Assembly (NCBI GenBank): GCA_022072175.1
Contig: JAJVIE010000018.1
Location: forward strand, 1 to 42,262
Direction of reading: 5' to 3'
DNA: 42,262 nucleotides
From: Candidatus Omnitrophota bacterium
Lineage (GTDB): Bacteria > Omnitrophota > Gorgyraeia > 2-02-FULL-51-18
In this document: piece by piece, positions 16,145 through 23,350 of the stretch
Numbering within the stretch: position 1 is the stretch's first letter
How the letters are laid out: the number at the start of each line of letters is the position of its first letter
The notes under the pieces: generated by a model
Seen by the model: the letters and a program-made list of their open reading frames with translations, nothing else
Told to the model about the DNA's origin: nothing
Database searches by the model: none
Program-made: the position numbers and the translations under genes

Positions 16145-16648
16145 TTATGCCTCCAGTTTGCCGGCGGCGAACTGATCGGCGGTCAGGCCCAGGGCCTTCA
16201 TCACCGCCATGTCGGCGTCGGTGGGTTGAGAAGTGCCAGCGCCCTTGCCGGCGTTACCGCCGGTCTGGGTCTCGCCCGGCTTGACGACCACCGGGGCGGC
16301 CTCGATGTAGCCATTGAGCGCAGCCAGGTCGGACTTGCCCAGGCTGCGCGCCCAAGTCTCGGTGGCCGGGGTGAGCTTGCCGGCGGCAAGCGCGGCCTTG
16401 ACGACCTTGTCGACCTCGGCTTCGTGCTTTTCAGCCTTCAGCGCGGCCAGCTCGGTAGTCGCGGCGGCCAGCTCGCCGCGCATGGCGGTGAGCGTGGTGA
16501 CCTCGACATACTTGGCCGGGTCGGGGGCAACGCCGCGCAATGCGGCCAGTTCGCCGGTGTGGGCGGTCTTCAAGGCACTCAGCGCAGCGAGCGCTTCGGC
16601 CTCAGTGGCCGTCTCGGGCAAACCGAGCGCGGCGAGCAATGCTTTCAT
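16145..16648 (-). CDS. Z: Nested scaffold protein (Mu Z type) from an internal start
   Basis: Inside the protease gene an ATG at 16648 (MKALLAALGLPET) is preceded by GAGGAG at a 7-base spacing, a better ribosome site than that of the full-length gene. It would make a 167-residue, helix-rich, Ala/Glu-rich protein with a central coiled region (LAAATTELAALKAEK), fitting a scaffold. Mu makes scaffold Z from an internal start of I in the same way. Confidence 0.65.
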   Translation of the reverse strand: MKALLAALGLPETATEAEALAALSALKTAHTGELAALRGVAPDPAKYVEVTTLTAMRGELAAATTELAALKAEKHEAEVDKVVKAALAAGKLTPATETWARSLGKSDLAALNGYIEAAPVVVKPGETQTGGNAGKGAGTSQPTDADMAVMKALGLTADQFAAGKLEA

Positions 16649-17209
16649 GGGCATCTCCTCTTCGGGTTGGACTACATGGGAAAACTTCGCGGCAAGGGCG
16701 GACATGGCTGCCAGATCCGTCAAGCCATCCAGGCCGGCGAAGTTGGTGAGCGCGGCGTGGGCAACAGCCAACACACGGCCGGAGCGCTTGTCGTAGGGGA
16801 AAACTGGGCTGATGTAGCGGTACTGCTTGGCGGCGATCATCGAGGCGGCGGCGGCCGTCCATTCGACGTCGACGGCATAGAGGCCGTCGTCGCGAGCCTC
16901 CAGCTTGCCGATCCAGCCGGCGGCCGGGGCGGGCTTGCCGTTGGTCTCGGCGTGCAGGGTCTGGTGCTCGTAGTCGATCACTCGCGCATCGCTGCGGGCA
17001 TTGAACGCCGAGGCGATAGCGACGGCGCTGGGCTGATCGAGCAGCCAGCCCTCCGGGATGCCGGCCGGGCGGCCGGAACCATCGGCAGCCTTGAAGCGGC
17101 CGTAGGGCAGCAGGCGGAATGCCTTGGGCGGTGTGGCACCGCCGGCCGTCAGATCGACGGACAGGGCAGCGAGGGCGAAGGTGGCGGCTTTGCGTGACAT
17201 GCCGGCCAT
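16145..17209 (-). CDS. I: Head maturation protease-scaffold (Mu I)
   Basis: A 354-residue protein. The N-terminal half has the Mu I protease pattern: FRLLPYGRFKAADGSGRPAGIPEGWLLD, then VIDYEHQTLHAETNGKPAPAAGWI and PVFPYDKRSGRVLAVAHAALTNFAGLDGL. The C-terminal half is the scaffold also made from an internal start. It cleaves scaffold during head assembly. The start has no clear ribosome site; MSRKAATF three codons later is an alternative. A candidate late promoter dyad lies 28 bp upstream. Confidence 0.9.
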   Translation of the reverse strand: MAGMSRKAATFALAALSVDLTAGGATPPKAFRLLPYGRFKAADGSGRPAGIPEGWLLDQPSAVAIASAFNARSDARVIDYEHQTLHAETNGKPAPAAGWIGKLEARDDGLYAVDVEWTAAAASMIAAKQYRYISPVFPYDKRSGRVLAVAHAALTNFAGLDGLTDLAAMSALAAKFSHVVQPEEEMPMKALLAALGLPETATEAEALAALSALKTAHTGELAALRGVAPDPAKYVEVTTLTAMRGELAAATTELAALKAEKHEAEVDKVVKAALAAGKLTPATETWARSLGKSDLAALNGYIEAAPVVVKPGETQTGGNAGKGAGTSQPTDADMAVMKALGLTADQFAAGKLEA

Positions 17210-17231
17210 GTTGCCGGGCTGCCCGCTGCCG

Positions 17232-17251
17232 CTCTATTAACCGCCGTTAGG
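17232..17251 (-). promoter_or_regulatory. Candidate late promoter dyad before the protease gene
   Basis: On the - strand the sequence is TAACGGCGGTTAATAGAGC, a TAAC-N4-GTTA dyad followed by ATAGAGC. The same layout occurs before the lysis genes at 29908..29928. Mu places C-activated promoter PI exactly here, upstream of gene I. Mor/C-family activators bind short dyads, so this is a reasonable Mor site with TTAATA as a possible -10. No activity data. Confidence 0.5.
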
Positions 17252-17319
17252 AATCAATACGGGGTCGGCGGGCCAGAAAAATCCCCGCGTAAACACCCTG
17301 CCAGAAATCGCTGGGTCGG

Positions 17320-18096
17320 TCAAAAACCGGCGGCGCGGGTCTTGTCGGCCAGCATCTTGTCCAGGTTGGCGCGACGGCCGCCGGGAGGATAGTTGAACTC
17401 GGGATCGACGCCAGCCGGCACGCGCTGCATCTCGCCAGTGCGCTTGTTGGTGTAGTCGATGTAACGCTCGGCCGGGGCCTGGCCGACCTTGAGACCCTGC
17501 CGCGCAATCTGACGCTCGCCCACCTGGATCACCCGGCACTTGCAGCCCCATGCCTTGACCGGCATGTGCGACTGCCACCAGGGATCGTCGGCCGGCAGCA
17601 CCAGGCCATCCCAGGAGGCATGCTCTTTCCGTTCATGGGCGCTGGGCGTGTGGTCATACATCAGGTAAGGCAAGGTCGCCTTCGCTTCCTGGATGCGCTC
17701 CCACTGCCCCTCGCTATGCGCCGTGCGCAGGTTGGTGTCGTAGATCACCTTGAGGCGGCGCGTGCTGCCGAGCTGCACTTCCTTGAGCTGGCCGTCGGCC
17801 GGGTCGGTCATCATCGCCCGCCCCCACCAGCCGCGCTTGACCAGGTTGGGCTTGAGCGCCGCCTTGAAGGTCTCGAAGGTGGTGCCGTCCGCCAGGGCCG
17901 CATCGACCTGGTCGCGGATCTCCACCAGCAGGTCGAGCTGCATGGCCTTGGCCACGGTGAACGCGGCCTGGTGTTCCTGCTGCCAGACGTCCCGATGGTC
18001 GAAGCCGATCTTGAAGCCCTTCTGCCGGAAGAACTCGACGGCCGCCTCCGGGGTCAATCCGAGCACCTGGGAGAGGGTAAACGGCGACTTTGGCAT
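17320..18096 (-). CDS. F: Head morphogenesis protein (Mu F, gp30; SPP1 gp7 family)
   Basis: A 258-residue protein. The pattern DLLVEIRDQVDAALADGTTFETFKAALKPNLVKRGWWG and later VIYDTNLRTAHSEGQWERIQE and MPVKAWGCKCRVIQVGER is that of the phage head morphogenesis/minor capsid family. It enters the prohead with the portal. In Mu it directly follows the portal gene; here about 5 kb of other genes intervene. A 143-bp gap upstream (18097..18239) holds an AT-richer stretch that could carry a promoter. Confidence 0.9.
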   Translation of the reverse strand: MPKSPFTLSQVLGLTPEAAVEFFRQKGFKIGFDHRDVWQQEHQAAFTVAKAMQLDLLVEIRDQVDAALADGTTFETFKAALKPNLVKRGWWGRAMMTDPADGQLKEVQLGSTRRLKVIYDTNLRTAHSEGQWERIQEAKATLPYLMYDHTPSAHERKEHASWDGLVLPADDPWWQSHMPVKAWGCKCRVIQVGERQIARQGLKVGQAPAERYIDYTNKRTGEMQRVPAGVDPEFNYPPGGRRANLDKMLADKTRAAGF

Positions 18097-18239
18097 TTAT
18101 CGACCTCTCCCCGCGCCAGACGATAGCGTTACCGGCGCGTTACTGGCCTCGCTGTGCGCTTTTCTCTGGTCTGGTGGTATGCAGGTAGCCACCACCCCCA
18201 CAAAACGCCCACAAAGGCCGTTTTTTCGATTTTCGTTTT

Positions 18240-18446
18240 TCATCGTCCGCCCCCGGTCATCCAGGTCAATTCGTCGTCGCGCTTGTAACGCGACCGCCCG
18301 GCGCCCCCGCTGCTGGAAATCCGCTGCCCCCCCATGCCGAAAGTCGGCGCTGGCGGGACGGCGGGTTGCGTGCCGCCGGCGTCGATGGCGAAGGCTGCCG
18401 GGCTGAATGCCTGGACGGAAAACGCCTGCGGCGAGAAGGCGAACAT
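18240..18446 (-). CDS. Small hypothetical protein of the inserted structural block
   Basis: A 68-residue protein, MFAFSPQAFSVQAFSPAAFAIDAGG then a Pro-rich linker and a Ser/Gly/Arg-rich tail. The repeated FSPxAFS pattern is familiar from short proteins that follow phage structural genes, but I cannot name a family with a known role. It ends the inserted block and its start is at the base before the stop of the next gene. Confidence 0.6.
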   Translation of the reverse strand: MFAFSPQAFSVQAFSPAAFAIDAGGTQPAVPPAPTFGMGGQRISSSGGAGRSRYKRDDELTWMTGGGR

Positions 18447-18914
18447 TTACTCGCCCCGCCACAGGTTGCCCGCCGTACCGTCGCCCACAATGGTGGCGCC
18501 GTTCATCTTCTTCGCGTCGACCGGGATGGTAGTGGCGGCGAGCGCGGTCACCAGCTCGGCGGCGATCTCGGCGGCCGTCGGGCCGGAGCCGCCCGCTGCC
18601 GTCACCGCGAAGGCGGCCGCCTGCGTCACCTTGACGTAGCAGCCGGCAACCGGGTTGATCGTGGCATCGACGTTGCCGCCACGCAGCTCCCAGTTGCCGG
18701 CCGGGAATTGCAGTGTCCAGCCATTGATGAAGGCGACCGCCGGAAAGATCGCGCCGCCGCCGAGTGGCACTTCCTTGTAGGAGTGGATCACCGGCGCCAG
18801 CATGCCGGCCGCCGACGCCTCGATGTCGCGCAGCTCGGCATGAAACGCGACCGCATCCGTGATGGATGCGTCGCTATGGATGATCCGGCTGGCGAAGTCC
18901 GCCGTCAGCGCCAT
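18447..18914 (-). CDS. Hypothetical structural protein of the inserted block
   Basis: A 155-residue protein. The N-terminal part has TADFASRIIHSDASITDAVAFHAELRDIEAS, then a hydrophobic beta-rich region FINGWTLQFPAGNWELRGGNVDATINPVAGCYVKV, and the C-terminus reads PVDAKKMNGATIVGDGTAGNLWRGE. Similar endings occur in virion proteins from many tailed phages. It lies 6 bp after the 475-residue gene and is likely made with it. No named function. Confidence 0.65.
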   Translation of the reverse strand: MALTADFASRIIHSDASITDAVAFHAELRDIEASAAGMLAPVIHSYKEVPLGGGAIFPAVAFINGWTLQFPAGNWELRGGNVDATINPVAGCYVKVTQAAAFAVTAAGGSGPTAAEIAAELVTALAATTIPVDAKKMNGATIVGDGTAGNLWRGE

Positions 18915-18920
18915 TTGGTC

Positions 18921-20348
18921 TTACTCGTCCGGGTTCATGATGACGCCGTAGCTGGTCAGCCCGGTGCCTACGGAGAAAGTCGCCTCGGCCGGTTGCAGGC
19001 TGCTCGGGCTGCTGCCCTTTCTGGCCTTGACCCGTGCCGTGAAGGGGGCGTTGTACTTGAAGCTGGGCGACTGTTCGCTGGTCGCGTCCGCCGTCAGATC
19101 GAGGAAGGGGCACCAGGCCGGCGATCCGTTGCCATGCACTTGGCCCCAGGTGCCGCTGATGGTGAAGGTCTTGGTGCCGCGATTGATCGCGGTGTAGGTA
19201 TAGGGCACGCCATTGACGCGCAGATAGCCGGTATCGGGCGTGTCGGTCTTGATGGCTTCATTGACCACACAGGTGTTGCCGCCGCTGGTGGTCGCCCCGT
19301 TGAGCGTGTATTCGTTGGTGACCCAGCCGCCGCTGCCGTTATCACGGCCGACGATGACATTGACGCCGGAGGCGATGCCGGTAATCTCGATCTGGCCGGA
19401 CTGCGGGTAGGTGACGGTGCTGCCGTCGTGGCTGGTGAGCTGCACCTTCTGCTTGTCGGCTTCGAGGATGCCAGCGATCCACCAGCCCTGCGCGACGAAC
19501 CACTTGCCGCCGGCCACGGCCCCGAAGGGCGCCGCCGCGTTCGGCGTGTAGCCGGCATTCAGTGCCCGGTAACGCCAGCCCGGTACGCCGTTGAGCACCG
19601 TGGCGCTGGCCTCGCGGCAGATGTATTGCAGATACTGCGCCGCCTCGGCGACGGTGATGCCGCCCGACAGCGTAATGGTGCCCTTGTAGAGCTTCGCTCC
19701 GTTCGCGTCCCCGGTGTCCTGCGTGGTGTCGCCGAAAGCGATGGCCACATTGCCGGCCAGCGCGGCCGCGCCGGCTTCGTTGAGCGTTGTCCAGTCCGTT
19801 ACTGCCGTCGAAATAGCAGCGTTCTGCTCGCCGCCTGCAACGAGGTTCACGTCGAAGTGGGCGTAGGTCTGGCCGTACTTGCGGGAATAGACCTGCACGT
19901 CGCCGTTGTCGATCAACGCGCCGCCGGTCTTGGCCTTGACCAGGATCTGGATGTGGCCGTCCGGCCAGAACTTGGTGAGCTTCGCGCCGTTCTGCACTAC
20001 ATAGACGGGTGATGCCGCCACCAGCGGCGAGCCGATGGACTTGAGACCGGTGTAGAGCGTGTTGCCGCCGTCCTGCGTTACAGAGCAGAAGTTGATGAAC
20101 TGCGCCAGCGTGTCGTCGATATTGAAGGCGTTGATCAGGTTCAGGAACATCGGCTTGATGGCCGAGCGCGGGCCGTCCAGCTTGGACGGGTTGGCCGTGA
20201 GCATCGACACATCGTCGTTGCCGCTGCTGTTCGGGTCATCGGCCAGCCCTTGCAGCCATTCATGCAGCGCCAGGCCGGAATAGACCGTGGTGCCGGAAAC
20301 GTGGCGGATATTGCCGCCGGATACCGAGAGATCGTCTGCGATTGCCAT
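18921..20348 (-). CDS. Large structural protein of the inserted block, possible head fibre or appendage
   Basis: A 475-residue, mostly beta-rich protein. Residues 1-80 hold an alpha-rich part with YSGLALHEWLQGLADDPNSSGNDDVSM and INAFNIDDTLAQFINF. The rest is made of Gly/Thr-rich beta segments, ending with an Ig-like segment (SFKYNAPFTARVKARKGSSPSSLQPAEATFSV). It follows the 852-residue gene by 12 bp. It is not part of the Mu gene set. The composition and position within the head module suggest a capsid-attached fibre or decoration, but I have no firm family. Confidence 0.65.
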   Translation of the reverse strand: MAIADDLSVSGGNIRHVSGTTVYSGLALHEWLQGLADDPNSSGNDDVSMLTANPSKLDGPRSAIKPMFLNLINAFNIDDTLAQFINFCSVTQDGGNTLYTGLKSIGSPLVAASPVYVVQNGAKLTKFWPDGHIQILVKAKTGGALIDNGDVQVYSRKYGQTYAHFDVNLVAGGEQNAAISTAVTDWTTLNEAGAAALAGNVAIAFGDTTQDTGDANGAKLYKGTITLSGGITVAEAAQYLQYICREASATVLNGVPGWRYRALNAGYTPNAAAPFGAVAGGKWFVAQGWWIAGILEADKQKVQLTSHDGSTVTYPQSGQIEITGIASGVNVIVGRDNGSGGWVTNEYTLNGATTSGGNTCVVNEAIKTDTPDTGYLRVNGVPYTYTAINRGTKTFTISGTWGQVHGNGSPAWCPFLDLTADATSEQSPSFKYNAPFTARVKARKGSSPSSLQPAEATFSVGTGLTSYGVIMNPDE

Positions 20349-20360
20349 GTTGCCTTCTCC

Positions 20361-22919
20361 TTATTCGTCCGATTCCTGCAATGCCGTGGCCACGGTGGTG
20401 GTGCCATCGACTGGGGTGATCTGCGTGCTCCACGGCTTGTAGTAGGGTGCGCTGCTCGCCTTGCGCGCCTCGACGGCGATCGCGCCCAGGTAGTCCGTCA
20501 CGAACTGCGCCACGCCGCCGGATTCCGGCCCCTCATAGACCAGCGATTGGTCGGCCACCTTGCGCGCCACGATGCGCGATCCGCTCACCAGACCCTGCAC
20601 CTGGACAGTGCCGGTATCCAGCGGGTACTGATAGTCCTGCGCCGTGGTGCTGCTGTTGGTCAGCACGTAGACCGAGGTTATGGCGGTGGTGTTGGTGGTG
20701 CCGGTGGTGATCTTAAGCTTGAGCTTGAAGCCCTTGCTCGCGTCGATGCCGGTAATGCCGGAGAGCGCCGTGCCCAGCGTCGTCGCCGTGTAGGCGTTAC
20801 TGGTCATGGCCGAGAAGCCGTTGCCATCGTTCTTGTCGATGGCGTACTCGTAGGTGTAGTTGGTCGCCGTCCCGCCCGCCATCACCAGCGCCGCATTCTG
20901 GAAGCTGGTGTGGCCGAGGAGATAGTCCGGCATCTCGAAGGTGGCACTCTGCCCGATCACCGGCATGTAGAGGCCGCCCGCCGAGGTGAAGTTGGCACCG
21001 CCGGCCAGCGTGACCTGCGCCGCCGTGGCAGCGGTCGGCTCGTTCATCAGGATGGCAATACGGCCCACAGTCGCCGAGGTGAAGCCGTCGCGCCAGTGCG
21101 TACCATAGACCGAGGTCTGCGCCGTCAATGCGCCGGTTCCGCCCATGCCCTTGCGCTTCATGTTGAGGCAGGCCATGACATCCACGGCGTCCGCGTAATC
21201 GCCGAAAACATTCTCCTCGGTGATGCGCGTACAGGAGTTATCGCCGGTCATGATGCCGGTTCTGGTGTTGCTGCAATAGACGCGCTGAACCTTCACATCC
21301 TGGGCGGCGGTCGCCAGCGTGTAGATCAGGCCGCAGGCGTTGGCCGAGCCGAGCGTGAGCGGTGCGGCGCGCGTGCCGATGTTGCGCAGCTTGATATTGG
21401 CCGAGGCCACGGAAACCCGCAGCAGCGCCGTATAGGGCTGCGTGTTCGTCACCGGCAAGGTCAGGCCGGAGAAGGTGCAATTCAGCGTGTTGGAGGTCAC
21501 GATCCAGACGTATCCGGCATAAGTGGTGACCGTGGTGCCCGAGACCGCTTCGCAATACACCGTCCCGGTGACAGCGATGTTGGTGCAGGTCGTGAAGCTC
21601 ATCGCCCCCTGGATGATGACCGGGTCAGTCCAGGTGCAGTTCTGCACCCGTGTCGCGTTGATCGCGTAGGTCGTGGCATTGGCACGGATCGTATTGGCGC
21701 GCACCGTGTCGCGCACGAAGGTGAAGCCAGCGATGTCCGTCAGGGTATTCGTGTGGGCACCAGAGGCGGCCATCGAGACACGTGCCCAGACGCAATCCGT
21801 GAACGTCCCACCGGCAAAGCAGTAGGTCATCGTCAGCGGGCTGGTGAGCAGCGCCGTGGTCGGTTTGTTGCCCACGCCGACCTTGCTGAAGGTCATCGGC
21901 GAAGCTACCTCTGAGAGCAGGATCGCATCGACGAAGCCGCTGTTGCTCACATTGACCGAATACGCCTGCGAGGCCGAGAGATACCAGGCCATGTTGCACT
22001 TGTCGATTTGCAGCACGCCGCCGCCGGTGCAGGTGAAGTCGTAACGCGTTGCGATGGTGGCGTTCGGGATGACGTTGGCCGTTCGGGCGGCCGTGGTGCA
22101 GTTCTCGAAGAAGATGTTGGGTACGACCACGGCCAAGCCGGCGGCGGGCGTATAGCCGTTGGTGGCCGCGCCGGAGTTGCCGATGCGCACCAGGCCGGTG
22201 TTGTCGATCCAGACTACCTTGCCGCGCGTGGCTTCGTTGCCGGTCGTGGTCGTGGTGCCAGCGTTCGGATAGAACTCGTAGTCCCCTTGCCCGGCGGTTT
22301 TCTCGATGAAGACGCCGGCGCAGTAACGCTGCAAGCCGTTGTTCGGGATCTGCATCGTCTGGTTCGATGCGCCCGAGGTGGTGCCGATCTGGAACCAGGC
22401 GCCAGTCACGCGGAAGGTGCCCAGGCGGTTGGCATTCACCGTTGCCGCCTCATCACCGACGATTTCGAGCCAGCCAGTGGTGCCGGCGTTCGATGCGGTC
22501 GCGGCAATTCCGGTCAGCGCACCGGCCTGGAAGGCGCCCGTCTTCTGCTTGACCCGAAGATAACCGGAGGCCGGCATGGCCGCCCCGGTGGCTGTCGATG
22601 CCGCCGTGAGCGCCGAATGCACGCCGATCAGCTTGCCCGAGCCGGAGCCATTACTGACGACGGTATTCCATGCCGGGACGTTACCGCTGCCGCCGGTATA
22701 GGGAATCAGCCAGATGCCGGTGCCGTCGATATGTACCTCGCCGCCCTTGGCGGCTTTGATGGTGATCGAGCCGAGCGTGGAGCTGGTGCTTTGGTTCAGG
22801 CCGACACGGCTGTCCTGATCGACCGTCAGCTTCCAGCCGTTGGTGTCATAGGTATCGCCGCCCGCCTTGCTGGCCAGGGCGTCGATATTGGTGTCGGCGC
22901 TGAGGACGAACGCGGTCAC
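20361..22919 (-). CDS. Very large beta-rich structural protein of the inserted block
   Basis: An 852-residue protein, the longest in the phage, rich in Thr, Ala, Asn and Gly. It opens with FVLSADTNIDALASKAGGDTYDTNGWKLTVDQDSR, then long repetitive strand-rich segments like those of right-handed beta-helices, and ends with Ig-like segments (SGSRIVARKVADQSLVYEG). It lies between portal and head morphogenesis genes rather than in the tail region. Likely a virion surface protein; whether head fibre or tailspike cannot be told from sequence. There is no copy of the DGR variable repeat in it. Confidence 0.7.
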   Translation of the reverse strand: MTAFVLSADTNIDALASKAGGDTYDTNGWKLTVDQDSRVGLNQSTSSTLGSITIKAAKGGEVHIDGTGIWLIPYTGGSGNVPAWNTVVSNGSGSGKLIGVHSALTAASTATGAAMPASGYLRVKQKTGAFQAGALTGIAATASNAGTTGWLEIVGDEAATVNANRLGTFRVTGAWFQIGTTSGASNQTMQIPNNGLQRYCAGVFIEKTAGQGDYEFYPNAGTTTTTGNEATRGKVVWIDNTGLVRIGNSGAATNGYTPAAGLAVVVPNIFFENCTTAARTANVIPNATIATRYDFTCTGGGVLQIDKCNMAWYLSASQAYSVNVSNSGFVDAILLSEVASPMTFSKVGVGNKPTTALLTSPLTMTYCFAGGTFTDCVWARVSMAASGAHTNTLTDIAGFTFVRDTVRANTIRANATTYAINATRVQNCTWTDPVIIQGAMSFTTCTNIAVTGTVYCEAVSGTTVTTYAGYVWIVTSNTLNCTFSGLTLPVTNTQPYTALLRVSVASANIKLRNIGTRAAPLTLGSANACGLIYTLATAAQDVKVQRVYCSNTRTGIMTGDNSCTRITEENVFGDYADAVDVMACLNMKRKGMGGTGALTAQTSVYGTHWRDGFTSATVGRIAILMNEPTAATAAQVTLAGGANFTSAGGLYMPVIGQSATFEMPDYLLGHTSFQNAALVMAGGTATNYTYEYAIDKNDGNGFSAMTSNAYTATTLGTALSGITGIDASKGFKLKLKITTGTTNTTAITSVYVLTNSSTTAQDYQYPLDTGTVQVQGLVSGSRIVARKVADQSLVYEGPESGGVAQFVTDYLGAIAVEARKASSAPYYKPWSTQITPVDGTTTVATALQESDE

Positions 22920-22922
22920 GCC

Positions 22923-23153
22923 TTACCCCAGCTTCACCATGAAGTAGGTGTCGTCGATCAGTTTGGCATCGACCAGGGAGGCATCCGGCGGGATGATGCC
23001 GGCTTCCTTCAAGCCCGCCTCGATGTCCGACAGCACGCCGGACTGGATCATGCTCGCCACCGCCGGGCCGGACATGTTCGGCACGTTGTTGGTGATGTAC
23101 TGCCAATCGAGCTGTGTCCAGCCTTCCGGGATGACCAACAGGAATTGACTCAT
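22923..23153 (-). CDS. Small hypothetical protein before the inserted structural genes
   Basis: A 76-residue protein beginning MSQFLLVIPEGWTQLDWQYIT and ending DTYFMVKLG. It is neither clearly membrane-bound nor DNA-binding. It overlaps the 65-residue upstream gene by 4 bp and ends 3 bp before the 852-residue gene, so the three are probably co-translated. I do not recognise the family. Confidence 0.6.
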   Translation of the reverse strand: MSQFLLVIPEGWTQLDWQYITNNVPNMSGPAVASMIQSGVLSDIEAGLKEAGIIPPDASLVDAKLIDDTYFMVKLG

Positions 23154-23347
23154 GATTGCCCCCTCACGATCTTGATGCCGGCCGCCTGCATCTCAGTCAG
23201 CACCGGGTCTTCCGGCACGGTGAGCGTGACGACGCCATTGACCACGCGCAGCCCGGTCACTTGCTGTACCGGCTGCCCTTTCCAGAAAACCTTCGGGGTG
23301 GGCGTGTGCGCCCCGATCAGTACCAGATCGCCTTGTGCGGTTTGCAT
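23150..23347 (-). CDS. Small hypothetical protein after the portal gene
   Basis: A 65-residue, strand-rich protein (GDLVLIGAHTPTPKVFWKGQPVQQVTGLRVVNGVVTLTV) with no motif I can name. It starts 3 bp after the portal stop and overlaps the next gene by 4 bp. It belongs to the non-Mu block inserted between portal and gp30. Confidence 0.6.
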   Translation of the reverse strand: MQTAQGDLVLIGAHTPTPKVFWKGQPVQQVTGLRVVNGVVTLTVPEDPVLTEMQAAGIKIVRGQS

Positions 23348-23350
23348 GCG

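Noticed and set aside
14048-17197. A very long open frame on the + strand opposite the capsid, protease and scaffold genes
   Set aside because: It is antisense to well-recognised head genes, its product is Gly/Arg/Val-rich without motifs, and long antisense frames are common in GC-rich DNA.
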